The position numbers and the translations under genes were made by a program. The notes under the pieces are model-generated. The model made no database searches and was not told the origin of the DNA. It worked only from the letters and a program-made list of their open reading frames with translations. 55,262 nucleotides of DNA from Calothrix anomala FACHB-343 (GTDB lineage: Bacteria; Cyanobacteriota; Cyanobacteriia; Cyanobacteriales; Nostocaceae): NCBI RefSeq assembly GCF_014696435.1, contig NZ_JACJQG010000069.1:1-55262 (forward strand), read 5' to 3'. Shown here in pieces: positions 25,301 through 35,700 of this stretch (positions are counted from its first letter, which is position 1; each line of letters starts with the position of its first letter).

Positions 25301-26786
25301 GGCGATTGGCGCGTAAATTTAACTCTGCATAAGTTAATTGTTGTTCTCCAAAGACAACCGCAATCTGATGAGGAGTTTGATTGACTTGTTCCTCAAATAG
25401 CTGATGAAAGCATTTATCTTGAGGATAGTTAGTCTGAGTATTATTAAATTCTACTAATAATTGATGACGTTCTTCACTATCAATAATTTCCAACTGTCCT
25501 ACAGACACATTTGGGTTAGTAATCACACTTGTAACTAAAGTGTGAAATTGTCTAGCTAAACGTTGAATAGTTTCGGCTGTAAATAGATGAGAGTTGTAAG
25601 CAAACTCTGTAATTAGAGAATCTTGCTGTTGAATGCAATTGAGTTTAAGTTTAAATCTTTCCCAGCAAACAAATTTTTGGTAAATAGAGAACTCTACACC
25701 ATCAGCATTGTATGTTTCTGGTGTTCCTTCCAATTCAAAACAAATCGGTAGACTTAGCCATTCCTGCTGACTACTTCTAATATCTGCTTCTAAAAAATAT
25801 TCCTGATACTGTTCCCCTTGGCGATGTTGTTCGCTAATATATGCTAAAACTTCTGCAAATTTAAATTCTGGAGTAAGCGGACAACTTAAAGGTAAAAATT
25901 TAGCTAATAATCCTAGAGTTTCATGTAGCTCTTCGTACTTTCTGCCATTATATAAATTATGTATAAGAATTTCTGATTGTTTGCTTAAACGCCAAATTAA
26001 TATATACCAACAAGTCAAGAAAAAATTATGATAATTTGTATTATTTAATATTACAAAATCAGCTATATTTCTGGTTAAATCTGTGGGTAAAGCAAGAGAG
26101 TAAATATCAGGCTGGAAATCTAGCTGATGATTATGACTTAATTCAAAATAAAGTTTTGCATATTCTATATTTTTAAATTCTTTTTCTTGCCAATAGTTTT
26201 TACCAATTTTGGCATCTTCTTCTGTTAAAAGCTCATTTTGCCATTCTGAAAATTGCAAATATTGTACAGGCTCATCTGTAAAATCTTTACCCTGTAAGCA
26301 AAGAGAATAACTAAGGCTAATTTCTTTCACCAGATTTTGCATTGTCCAACCATCCGCATATAAAGATGGCAAACTGATAATTAAAATATATCGATCATCA
26401 GCTAGAGATAATAACGAAAACCGCACCAAATCTGCTGTTTCTGATTGAGAAACTAAGCATCTTTCTTCTTCAATTAATTCTGCAATTTTAAGTTGTTGTT
26501 CCTGCTGCTTAAAATTCCGCAAGTTAATACAGCACCACGATACATTGCTTGATGCATTAATTACCTGAAGAGGAAACTTAATCCCTGGTCGGCGGTGAAA
26601 ACTTGTCCGTAAAATTTCATGACGATTAACAACTTTGTGCGTAGCTGCTTGCAAAACTTCTATATCAACTATTCCTGTCAACAAAATAGCAACTTGAGAC
26701 ACATAAATCTGGCTATCTTGTTGTAATAACCACAGACGCTTTTGTTGGGGAGAAAGTTGAAAACCTTCTAATATTTCACTTTTCAT
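22392..26786 (-). CDS. NRPS: C-like(no His)-A(Asp)-PCP-thioester reductase
   Basis: A 1464-residue terminal module. Residues 1-430 are a C-like domain whose HHxxxDG slot reads PSLYADG (140-146), with both His lost. The A domain (about 455-960) has pocket residues D-L-T-K-I-G-H-V-G (FAADLGNT, YLKIVPSHL, LILGGE, NHYGPTETTVG), nearly the known Asp code DLTKVGHIG. PCP has LGGHSLL (about 1015). The C-terminal Lys2-type reductase (about 1085-1440) has NADPH motif LTGATGFLG and the Y-x3-K pair in SGYTQSKW. It should load Asp and release the peptide as aldehyde or alcohol. The His-less C-like domain resembles the interface domain that recruits Asp beta-hydroxylases; the partner would be the TauD domain of the preceding synthetase. 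An 8-residue repeat-derived insertion lies near residues 519-526. Confidence 0.92.
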   Translation of the reverse strand: MKSEILEGFQLSPQQKRLWLLQQDSQIYVSQVAILLTGIVDIEVLQAATHKVVNRHEILRTSFHRRPGIKFPLQVINASSNVSWCCINLRNFKQQEQQLKIAELIEEERCLVSQSETADLVRFSLLSLADDRYILIISLPSLYADGWTMQNLVKEISLSYSLCLQGKDFTDEPVQYLQFSEWQNELLTEEDAKIGKNYWQEKEFKNIEYAKLYFELSHNHQLDFQPDIYSLALPTDLTRNIADFVILNNTNYHNFFLTCWYILIWRLSKQSEILIHNLYNGRKYEELHETLGLLAKFLPLSCPLTPEFKFAEVLAYISEQHRQGEQYQEYFLEADIRSSQQEWLSLPICFELEGTPETYNADGVEFSIYQKFVCWERFKLKLNCIQQQDSLITEFAYNSHLFTAETIQRLARQFHTLVTSVITNPNVSVGQLEIIDSEERHQLLVEFNNTQTNYPQDKCFHQLFEEQVNQTPHQIAVVFGEQQLTYAELNLRANRLASYLRGLGVKPEVLVGLYIERSSKTLPKASLDNIVAILGILKAGGAYLPLDPALPTAALAYRLQDAGVSVLLTQRSLISKIPADNTQIICLDTDWELINQSNPDNLTTTAKPENLVYAIYTSGSTGNPKAVLVEHRQLVNYIYAIIDRLNLAKNASFATVSTFAADLGNTVIFPSLCTGGCLHIIPQETAADAQALADYFQQHPIDYLKIVPSHLTALLAVAQTALIIPRKSLILGGEASNWQLINQIQKLSPECQIFNHYGPTETTVGALTYSIPQQTQQLSSTVPLGKPLANTLVYVLDEQLQLVPIGVPGELYIGGAGLARGYLNQPELTTARFIQNPFASDSQAILYKTGDKVRYLNDGNLEFLGRSDRQVKIRGFRIELEEIETTIKQHSGVQEVVVTTTEDTNSNKRLVAYIVTTPQFRLIHQNYQAIATVLRNFCVDKLPEYAIPSSFILLKALPLTANGKIDYQALPNPEQTRPELEQLYVAPRTDLERQLAEIWAEILGLEQVGIHDNFFELGGHSLLITQLLAKLRKIFSVELPLKVLFDAPTVADLAAQINNTQIATLDINLDSEVVLDAAIIPATKYIPQSTPPTAILLTGATGFLGAFLLYELLQKTTADIYCLIRAQTNEIATQRLQNHLKSYLLWDESCHQRIIPLIGDLSQPLLGLTADKFAEIAAKIDVIYHNGAFVNFTYPYSQLKAANVLGTQEILRLAAQIKVKPVHFISTIGVVNAADSNLKLIREDTPINHGKNVSSGYTQSKWVAENLVQIAGDRGIPISIYRPGRISGNSQTGVCNIDDHTFRMIRGCIQLGSVPNDDTMVNLTPVDYASQAIIYLSQQPTSLGKVFHIINPQPLAWEEVVNSIISFGYPLQAIDYPEWRFKLLKEIERSPNNPLSPLVATLTHKESQNTNTEDSPIQQIDMQNTLTGLAETTITCPPLNQHLLNTYLSYLIHNSFLKNPPNHS
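25209..25232. repeat. 24-bp in-frame insertion in an NRPS A domain
   Basis: Other A domains here read ERSLDMI or similar; this one reads ERS-SKTLPKAS-LDNIVAILG, eight extra residues encoded by GC-rich DNA (CCTTCGGCAACGTCTTCGAC) in an AT-rich gene. The wider segment AGCG...CGCT (25207-25240) has small inverted arms and resembles short dispersed repeats. The frame is kept. Confidence 0.75.
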
Positions 26787-26872
26787 AATTCACTCCTAAT
26801 TAAACATAAATTACGCAAAAATTAGCAAAAACCTTGATTTATTTAACCGCCAAGAACGCCAAGAATTAGTGG

Positions 26873-27039
26873 ATGTGGGTTGGGTTGAGGAATGTAGATG
26901 CGGAGAGGTGAGCCAGTCCGGTGGACGGGTTCCCCGGCATAAAGGAACTGGCGAACCCGAAGGGCTTACCGTAGGGTAAACCAACAATTACAGAACTTTG
27001 GATTGTTGGGTTTTACGACTTTTTACCCAACCTACGCAT
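26873..27039. repeat. Repeat element in the NRPS operon gap
   Basis: The 253-bp gap between two NRPS genes carries GGATGTGGGTTGGGTTGAGG at its left and an inverted counterpart, ACCCAACCTACGCATC, at its right. Between them is a CCGGTGGACGGG...GGCGAACCCGAAGGG block resembling dispersed repeats. A (TTTTGAA)n run (from 27042) continues into the 3' end of the upstream gene. No ribosome-binding or coding content is seen beyond the next start. Confidence 0.65.
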
Positions 27040-30000
27040 CTAATTTTGAATTTTGAATTTTGAATTTTGAATTGTTAATATTTCCCCCATCGCTACCACA
27101 ATTTTGCGTGGCCCCACATAAGGAAAGCGACCATGAGCAGTTAACATATTGTCCAACATCAATACATCTCCTTGCTGCCAAGGAAAGCTAATGGTAGCTT
27201 GTTGATAAACTTGATTAATTTCTGCCATCACTTCAGCTTCAATTGCAGAACCATCACCGTAATAGACATTACGTGGCAGATTTTCTTCACCAAACATTGA
27301 TAATAAAGATTCTCTAACCGTGGGTTCTAAACATGAGATGTGATGTAACTGAATTTGATTAAAAAATACTTTTTCTTTGGTGTGGGGATGATTGACTATT
27401 GCTGGTCTAATTTGGCGAGTGCGTAAATTATTATTTGCTAGCCATTCAAACTCAATTCCAGCTTGATGACAATAATTTTCTACTACTGTTTTATCGCTGG
27501 TGTGAAAAAAGTCTTGCCAACTTACATCTAATCCTTCTATATAATTCCGAACATACATTAATTGCTTTTTCTCTAAAGTTTCTCTAATTTGAGAATCAAG
27601 CAGTTGATAAAGTTGGCGACAGTCTACAATTGGTGTTTCTCCTCCTTGTTGTGCTGGTTGCAAACAGAAAAACCAGATTTTCAACGGCCAGCAGTGCATA
27701 TGAGAACTTTCGTTATGAAAGAGAATTGCTTGATCTGCTGGATAAGGTGTAGAACCATAAACTTTACTACCAAATTCTTCCCGTGGTAAGTCGCCGTATT
27801 CACCAAATAATTCTGGACAAATAGCTTGCGCTAATTGTTCAAATCTCGCTACAGAATCAATCTGACAATCACGGAAAAGAATTGCGCCGTGATGTTGTAG
27901 CTTACTGCTGAGAAATTCTCGATTATTTCTAGCCCAATCAATAATATCAAATTCGCTAATATTTGGCTTAATTACCAAAGGAATTATTTGTTCTGGTTGG
28001 AGATAATCGATTTTAACTAACTCTCCTGCTGGTAATTTAACAGATTTTGGTTTAATGCCCATAAACTTTTTAAATTTACTGGCTTCTTGGTTGATTTCTC
28101 CCATATTTTTTTGTTGCTTTTCAGCTTTTGTAAGCATATCTAAAGTATTGATTCGAGCATCTGGATTAGTGACAATACTATGCAGAAGTTCTTGAAAATG
28201 TTCGGACATACGCAAGATTGTCGCCGTATCAAAAAGGTCTGCGTTATAACACCAACTAGCTTCAATTTCCTGCTCTATTTCTGACACAAACAAAGCCAAA
28301 TCAAATTTAGCTTTTTGATTGTTAGCTTCTAAGGGAAGTAATGTTAAACCTGGAAGTTCTAAGTTAGCTGTAGGCACGTTATCCATCACCAATAACACCT
28401 GAAATAATGGTGTATGGCTTAAACTTCGTTCTGGTTGTAGTTCCTCTACCAACTTTTCAAAAGGTAAGTCTTGGTGATTGTATGCTCCTAAAGTTACCTC
28501 TCTGACTCGCTGCAAAAGTTCTCGAAAACTAGGGTAACCACCAAGGTTAGTGCGTAACACTAGCAGGTTGACAAAAAAACCAATTAGTCCTTCTGTTTCG
28601 GCTCGGTTACGGTTGGCGACATCAGTACCGATAACAATGTCATCTTGTCCGGTATAGCGGTATAGCATTGTTTGTAAACCAGCCACCATTGTCATAAATA
28701 GGGTGACATCGGCTTCACGGCTGAGTTTTTCCAGTGCTATAGACAGTTCTGTTGATAGTTTGAAGGTGTGGATACCACTACGGTTGGTGTTTGCTTTAGT
28801 TTGGGAGTAGGGTAAGTTTAGTACTGGTAAAGAACCAGCAAGTTGCTGCTTCCAGTAGCTAAGTTGAGTTTGTAGCATTTCTCCTTGCAACCACTCTCTT
28901 TGCCAAACTGCAAAGTCTGCATACTGAATAGATAATTCTGCTAAGGGAGAAGCTTCTCCATCCAAGTATGCTTGATAAATAACTGTTAATTCTCTAATCA
29001 ATATCCCCATCGACCAAGCATCAGAGATAATATGATGCATTGCGAACAGTACTATATGTTCTGTAGGGTTCAATTTTAGGAGAGACAGCCGCAATAAAGG
29101 CGCTTGAGTTAAATCAAAAGGCTGTTGCGCCGCTTGGGTAATTAGCTGTTGTACTGCTGCTGCTTGGGCTGGTGCTGAAAGTGTTTGTAGGTCGATTACT
29201 GGTAAAGTTAATTGTAATTCAGGGATAATAACCTGCACTGGTTGTCCATCTACAGCAATAAACTGGGTGCGTAAAATTTCGTGTCGTCTGATAATTTCGT
29301 TAATGCTTTGTTCAAGTGCTGTAATATTTAGCGAACCTTGAAGGCGAAAACCATTGAAGATATTGTAAGCAGAATTACCAGGCTGCAATTGATCGATAAA
29401 CCACAGTCTATTTTGTGCAAAAGATAAGGGTAATTTTACTTGCCGCGAACAAGGGAGAATGGGGTAATTTTGCCAATTTTGTCCCTGCATCACCATTGTT
29501 TGAATTACGGCAGCTAATTTAGCAATAGTAGGAGATTCAAACAAACAGCGCAATGGTAATTCTAAATGCAAAATCTGACGAATTCGGGAAATTAGTTGAG
29601 TAGCTAGTAAGGAATGTCCACCTAATTCAAAGAAGTGATCGTGAATGCCTAATTTCTCAATTCCTAATACCTGTTTCCAAATTCCAACTAACATCTGTTG
29701 CACAGGTGTAGAAGCAGGAACAAAATTTGATTGTTGGATTAACTGTGTCGCGTCGGGTAGTGGTAAAGCTTGACGATCTACTTTACCATTTGGTGTTAAT
29801 GGTAGTGCCTCTAAGATGACAAAAGCATTTGGTAGCATATAGTTAGGCAGCTTTGACTCTAAAAAGCGACGCAGTTCACTACTAGTCAGTTGATTGGGAG
29901 CATCGAGAGCGATATATGCTACTAGTGTTTTATTACCTGGTTCATCTTCTCTCAGCAGAACTACACTAGCCAAGATACCAGGGTGTTGATTAATAACTGC

Positions 30001-32760
30001 TTCAATTTCTCTGAGTTCAATGCGGAAGCCCCGAAGCTTGATTTGATAATCCAGTCTGCCTAAAAATTCAATATTACCATCTGCTAAATATTTGGCTTTG
30101 TCGCCTGTTTTATATAATCGTTTTTCTCCGTTCCAAAGGATAAATTTCTCTGTTGTTAAATCTGGGCGATGTAAATAACCTTGAGCTAATCCTACTCCAC
30201 CGATGTAAATTTCTCCGGAAATACCAATAGGAACTAGTTGGAGGTGTGAGTCTAATATATAAATTTCTGTGTTAGCTAATGGACGACCAATGGGAACTAA
30301 TTTATTATCAGATAACTTGATTTCTGTCGATTCAAAATATGTACTATCAATAGTCGCTTCTGTAACTCCATAAGAATTAATCAAGCGTGTTTGTTCGCCA
30401 CAAAAACGTTGAAATTCTTGGTAGTCTTTAACATATAAAGTATCTGAACCAACTACTAGTAAGCGCATGAAGTGAAGATTTTGCTCAGTTCTTTCTAGAT
30501 ATTGAACTAAGTTCTTCAACACAACAGGAACAAACTCGGCACTATCAACTTTTTCTGCGAGCATGAGTTGATATAATTTTTCGGCTTCTAACAGCCATTC
30601 ACGGGGACACAAGACTAACTTAGCACCACTACAAAGAGCGCGAATTAAATCCCCAGAAAAGACATCAAAGGCAAAACTTGCCATTTGCAAATGACTAGTT
30701 AGACAATCAAGCTGATAGGCTTTTGCCCAAGCATAAAATTTATTTACCAAACTGCAATGCGCGATCGCTACTCCTTTAGACTTACCTGTAGAGCCTGATG
30801 TATAAATTACATAGGCTAAATCATCTGGGGTGCTATGAGTCACCGGATTTACCTGACTCTGTTGCGAGATTATCTGCCAGTCTGTATCTAAACAAACTAG
30901 AGAGCAATTTTTAATTGGTAAGCTTGACAATAGCTTTTGTTGAGTTAGCAACACCGTAACTTGTGAATCATGCAACATGAAGCTCAAGCGTTCTTGAGGA
31001 TAAGCAGGATCTAAAGGTAGATATGCACCACCGGCTTTGAGAACTCCTAATAATGCCACAATCATCTCAATAGAGCGCTCGATACAAATACCAACTAGTA
31101 CATTTTGATGTACTCCTAAGGAATGTAAGTAATGTGCTAGTTGATTAGCTTTGGTATTGAGTTCCCTATAGGTTAATTGCTGATTTTTATAGACAACTGC
31201 TACTGCATCCGGAGTGCATTCTACCTGCTGCTGAAATAGTTCTTGGATACATTTATCGCTGGGATAGTCAACTGCTGTCTGGTTCCACTCTCGTAGTAAT
31301 TGATGTTGCTCAAATGGTGTTAATAGTGGCAAATTCGCCAAACTTTGCTCAGGTTGGGCAACTATTGCAGCTAACAATACCTGAAAATGTCCCAACATCC
31401 GCTCAATTGTACTGGCATTAAACAAGTCAGTGCTGTACTCTATTGTTCCAGCTAAACCCTGTTCTGTCTCTGCCATTGTGACAGCCAAATCAAAAATTGC
31501 TGTCTGTCTCTGTTCTGACAGCAAACTGAAAGTCAATTCTGGCAATTTTAACTCTTGTACAGGCTCATTGTGGAAGTCAAACATCACATCAAATAGAGGG
31601 TTGCGATTGAGATGACGCTCTGGTTGGAGTTCTTCTACTAGCTGCTCAAAAGGTAAATCTTGGTGCGCGTAAGCTCCTAATGTGACTTCCCGAACTTGCT
31701 GAAGTAACTGACGAAAACTAGGATTACCAGCTAAGTTAGTCCGCAATACTAAGGTATTGACAAAAAAGCCGATTAATGGTTCTATTTCAGCCCGATGACG
31801 ATTAGCGATCGCAGTTCCCACAACAATGTCATCTTGCTGACTGTAGCGATGTAGTAAAATTTTAAAGGCTGTCAGCAAAGTCATAAATAAGGTGACTCCT
31901 TCTTGCTGTGAGAGCGCCTTCAGAGCTTTGGTGAGAGACTCTGACAGTAAGAAGAATTTGGTATTACCTTGATAGCTAAGAATTGCTGGACGAGGATAAT
32001 CGTGGGGTAAATCTAGTAATGGTGGCGTAGTACCTAAGTGATTTCGCCAGTAAGATATCTGGGTATTTATTACCTCTGTTGTTAAGTACTGTCGCTGCCA
32101 AACTGCAAAGTCTGCATATTGAATCGGCAGTTCTGGTAGAGGTGCGGGCTGGTTATTAGCTAAAGCTGTGTATATTTTTGCAACTTCTTCCACTAAAATT
32201 CCTACTGACCAACCATCAGAAACAATATGGTGAGTTGTAAATAATACTACATGTTCTATGGCACTCAGCTTGAGTATGGTAACTCGCAGTAATGGCCCTT
32301 GCTCTAAGTTAAAAGGTTGCTGTGCTTCTTGTGCGGCTAGTTTTTGTACTTCCTGTTCTTGGAGGTTTGGAGTTAGGTTTTGTAAATCGACTAGCGGTAA
32401 TGTCAAATCAACAGCTGAATTGATGACTTGGACTGGTTTATCGTTGACGATGGTAAAAGTTGTACGTAATGTTTCGTGTCGCCTAATGATTTCCTTGAGG
32501 CTCTGTTTTAATATGGCAATGTTGAGTTGACCAGTTAGACGTAAAGCTGTGGGTTGATTATAAAAAGGATTGTTTGGTTCTAGCTGGGAGAGAAACCAAA
32601 GTCTTTGTTGGGCAAATGATAAAGGAAAATGGTTAGAATCCCGGCTTTGGCGTGGGATTTGGGAAGGTGCAATTATTGCTTGTTTTTGGTTGAGCCGTTG
32701 CAGCAGCAACTCGCGTTTTTCAGGAGATAATTGGGCAATACGTTGGTTTAAGTCGCTCAT
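27040..32760 (-). CDS. NRPS: C-A(Orn/Dab?)-PCP-C-TauD beta-hydroxylase
   Basis: A 1906-residue synthetase. C1 (about 45-475, HHIVSDG), A (about 500-1005), PCP (about 1030-1095, LGGHSLL), C2 (about 1110-1545, HHIISDA), and a C-terminal Fe(II)/2-oxoglutarate TauD/SyrP-like domain (about 1565-1895) with iron ligands in FHNESSH and distal AHGR followed by GPRK. A-domain pocket residues D-V-G-E-L-V-S-I-D resemble the ornithine/diaminobutyrate code DVGEIGSID. I infer that C2 condenses the following Asp while the hydroxylase beta-hydroxylates it on the next protein's PCP. The gene starts inside the end of the upstream gene (ATGA overlap). The last residues (IQNSKFKIQN) and stop are encoded by a (TTTTGAA)n repeat. 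Confidence 0.92.
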   Translation of the reverse strand: MSDLNQRIAQLSPEKRELLLQRLNQKQAIIAPSQIPRQSRDSNHFPLSFAQQRLWFLSQLEPNNPFYNQPTALRLTGQLNIAILKQSLKEIIRRHETLRTTFTIVNDKPVQVINSAVDLTLPLVDLQNLTPNLQEQEVQKLAAQEAQQPFNLEQGPLLRVTILKLSAIEHVVLFTTHHIVSDGWSVGILVEEVAKIYTALANNQPAPLPELPIQYADFAVWQRQYLTTEVINTQISYWRNHLGTTPPLLDLPHDYPRPAILSYQGNTKFFLLSESLTKALKALSQQEGVTLFMTLLTAFKILLHRYSQQDDIVVGTAIANRHRAEIEPLIGFFVNTLVLRTNLAGNPSFRQLLQQVREVTLGAYAHQDLPFEQLVEELQPERHLNRNPLFDVMFDFHNEPVQELKLPELTFSLLSEQRQTAIFDLAVTMAETEQGLAGTIEYSTDLFNASTIERMLGHFQVLLAAIVAQPEQSLANLPLLTPFEQHQLLREWNQTAVDYPSDKCIQELFQQQVECTPDAVAVVYKNQQLTYRELNTKANQLAHYLHSLGVHQNVLVGICIERSIEMIVALLGVLKAGGAYLPLDPAYPQERLSFMLHDSQVTVLLTQQKLLSSLPIKNCSLVCLDTDWQIISQQSQVNPVTHSTPDDLAYVIYTSGSTGKSKGVAIAHCSLVNKFYAWAKAYQLDCLTSHLQMASFAFDVFSGDLIRALCSGAKLVLCPREWLLEAEKLYQLMLAEKVDSAEFVPVVLKNLVQYLERTEQNLHFMRLLVVGSDTLYVKDYQEFQRFCGEQTRLINSYGVTEATIDSTYFESTEIKLSDNKLVPIGRPLANTEIYILDSHLQLVPIGISGEIYIGGVGLAQGYLHRPDLTTEKFILWNGEKRLYKTGDKAKYLADGNIEFLGRLDYQIKLRGFRIELREIEAVINQHPGILASVVLLREDEPGNKTLVAYIALDAPNQLTSSELRRFLESKLPNYMLPNAFVILEALPLTPNGKVDRQALPLPDATQLIQQSNFVPASTPVQQMLVGIWKQVLGIEKLGIHDHFFELGGHSLLATQLISRIRQILHLELPLRCLFESPTIAKLAAVIQTMVMQGQNWQNYPILPCSRQVKLPLSFAQNRLWFIDQLQPGNSAYNIFNGFRLQGSLNITALEQSINEIIRRHEILRTQFIAVDGQPVQVIIPELQLTLPVIDLQTLSAPAQAAAVQQLITQAAQQPFDLTQAPLLRLSLLKLNPTEHIVLFAMHHIISDAWSMGILIRELTVIYQAYLDGEASPLAELSIQYADFAVWQREWLQGEMLQTQLSYWKQQLAGSLPVLNLPYSQTKANTNRSGIHTFKLSTELSIALEKLSREADVTLFMTMVAGLQTMLYRYTGQDDIVIGTDVANRNRAETEGLIGFFVNLLVLRTNLGGYPSFRELLQRVREVTLGAYNHQDLPFEKLVEELQPERSLSHTPLFQVLLVMDNVPTANLELPGLTLLPLEANNQKAKFDLALFVSEIEQEIEASWCYNADLFDTATILRMSEHFQELLHSIVTNPDARINTLDMLTKAEKQQKNMGEINQEASKFKKFMGIKPKSVKLPAGELVKIDYLQPEQIIPLVIKPNISEFDIIDWARNNREFLSSKLQHHGAILFRDCQIDSVARFEQLAQAICPELFGEYGDLPREEFGSKVYGSTPYPADQAILFHNESSHMHCWPLKIWFFCLQPAQQGGETPIVDCRQLYQLLDSQIRETLEKKQLMYVRNYIEGLDVSWQDFFHTSDKTVVENYCHQAGIEFEWLANNNLRTRQIRPAIVNHPHTKEKVFFNQIQLHHISCLEPTVRESLLSMFGEENLPRNVYYGDGSAIEAEVMAEINQVYQQATISFPWQQGDVLMLDNMLTAHGRFPYVGPRKIVVAMGEILTIQNSKFKIQN

Positions 32761-35700
32761 AAATCTGCTTTTTCCTCTAACTCTGCTAAAATCTCAGCTA
32801 GCATTGCCGCATCTGTTTGTTGTGCTAAATTTTGGGCTACCATTACCGCTAAATCTGCGACAGTCGGAGCATCAAAAAACTGACGCAAAGATAACTCTAC
32901 TTGCAAAGTTTGACGGATGCGGGAAATGATTTGTGTAGCTAGTAAAGAATGTCCTCCCAATTCAAAGAAACCGTCATAAATTCCCACTCGTTCAACGCCG
33001 AGAATTTCTCGCCAAATTTGCGCGATCGCATTTTCTGTTTGATTGCGAGGAGCCACAAAGGTAGCTGTTAATTCTGATGCAATTTGCTCTGGTGCTGGTA
33101 GTTTTTCGCGATCTATTTTGCCGTTAGTTGTTAATGGTAAACTCTTCAACTTCACAAAGGCTGAAGGAACCATGTATTCTGGTAGTTTTTCTCGCAAAAA
33201 AGCACGTAAATCTGATGATTGGGGAATTGAGGATTTTGGCTCAAAGACAATATAAGCTACTAAACGCTTGTCACCCGGTACATCTTCACGACTGCAAACA
33301 ATCGCCTGTTGTACTGCTGGATGTTGTTGTAAAGTAAATAAGATTTCTTCTAGTTCAATGCGAAAACCGCGAATTTTTACCTGATCGTCAACTCGTCCTA
33401 AAAATTCTAGATTTCCATCTGGTAAATAGCGAGCTAAATCCCCTGTTTTATATAAACGATGAGATGGTGAATTATTAAATGGATGGGGAATAAATTTTTC
33501 CCTTGTCAGTTCGCTGAAATTTAAGTAACCCCTTGCTAAACTATCCCCACCAATATAAATTTCTCCCGGTACGCCAATTGGTACTGGTTGCAGATAAGAG
33601 TCTAGCAGGTAAATTTGTGTATTAGCGATCGCTTTCCCAATTGGTACAGTCGCACAGTCAACCCGAATTTGCTCGATAGGATAAGTCAATACCCCAACGG
33701 TGGTTTCTGTAGGGCCATAATGGTTAAAAATCTGACAATCCGGGGCTAATTGCTCAATTTGCGCAATTAACTGCCAACTACAAGTTTCTCCACCTAAAAT
33801 TAAGCGTTTTCGAGGTAATATTTTTCGAGATTGATCTGTGAGTAAAGCTGCAAGATGAGCCGGAACTATCTTCAGACAGTCAATGTTGTGGCGATGAAAA
33901 TACTCTCCTAGTGCTTCGGGGTTAGTAGCGCGTTCTTGGGAAATTATATGCAGACATCCACCGCCACACAAAGCCGGAAAAATCATGGTATTCCCCAAGT
34001 CAGCTGCAAAGGTAGCAACATGAGCAAAGCTACGACAGTCAGAAAAATCGATTTTTGCGCCAATTCCTTGAAGATAGTTGCACAGTTGACGATGCTCAAC
34101 CGCCACACCTTTTGGCTTACCTGTAGAGCCAGAGGTAAACAAAACATAAACTAAATTCTCTGGCTTAACGTCAGTTTGAGGATTTTCGTCACTTTGTTGA
34201 GCGATGATTGCGGAATCTGCATCTAAACATAATACCTTTGGTGGATGCTCTTGAAGTTGTTTAAGTAACTGCTGTTGAGTTATTAATACTTGTACTTGCG
34301 CATCTGCTAACATCTGCGCTAAACGCTGATGTGGATAGTTTGGATCTAAAGGTATATATGCACCGCCAGCTTTCAATATTCCCAGCAATCCAATTATCAT
34401 GTCTAGGGAACGTTCAACATAAAGCCCTACCAAAGTTTCCGCCCCTACCCCCAGAGTACGGAGATAATGGGCTAGTTGATTGGCGCGGGTATTTAACTGT
34501 GTATAGGTTAATTGCTGCTGCTCAAACACAACAGCGATTTCATCGGGCGTGCGTTTGACTTGTTCCTCAAAAAGCTGATGAATACATCTATCTAGAGACT
34601 GATTTACCCTCGTATGATTAAATTCTACAAGTAGTTGTTGTAACTCGCGATCGCTAAGAATATTTAACCGACTGATAGGGGTTTCGGGATGTGCGATCGC
34701 ATCTTGTAATAATATCTCAAACTGTTCCGATAATGTTTTGATATCCTCAAACTTATATAATCGCTCATCAAAATGAAACTCACTAATTAAAGCGTTCCCT
34801 TGCTGACAACAAGTTAACTTAATTTTAAACTTATCAATACAAGAGTAATACTTAACCCAAGAAAACGATAGGTCTGCGCTAGAATCATTTTCAGTTAATT
34901 CTGCAAACTCAAAAGCAACTGGACAAAAATCAGCCGATTTTAAACTATCTTCCCATGTAAAATATTCTTGCCATTCCCTAGCATTATCTACCGCATTATG
35001 TATATGTTGTAATATTTCGCTAAATTTTATTTCCCCTGGGACATGACAGGCAATCGGTAAATATTTTGATAATAATCCTAATGCTTGGTCTAATTCCGCA
35101 TATTTTCTACCATCCCCAACAATTCCTACACATAAATCTGATTTTCTAGTAACTTTACCCAGCAATATCAACCAACAAGCCAGTAAAACATCAGCAATAT
35201 TTACCTGATATTTTAAAGATATTAACTCTATTTTTTCAACTAGATAATTATCAATATTTAAAGATATACATTGCGGTTTAAAGCCACCCTGAGCAATTTG
35301 TTTATTTTCAAACCAAAAACTAAAATCATCAATCGCGGTAATATCTTGCTTGCGCCAATATTCTTTACCTAAATCTGACTCATCCGACTCCAAAAGTTGA
35401 TTTTGCCATTCTGCAATATCAGCATATTGTAGCGGCTCCTCATCCAGATTTTGACCATACAAGCAAGCCCTATAAGCAACAATAATCTGATTTAACAAAT
35501 ATTTAAGAGTACAATCATCTGCAATCAAAGCAGATAAACTTAAAACTAAAATATGTTTATTTGCAGATAACCTGATAACAACCACTTGCAGAGGTGGTTT
35601 ATTTTCCCCATCAAAAGGTAAACTTTTTAGCTCATTAAATATTTTATTTAGGCGATTTTCTTGCTCTATTTCCGACAAATTACCAAGATATAATTCAGTA

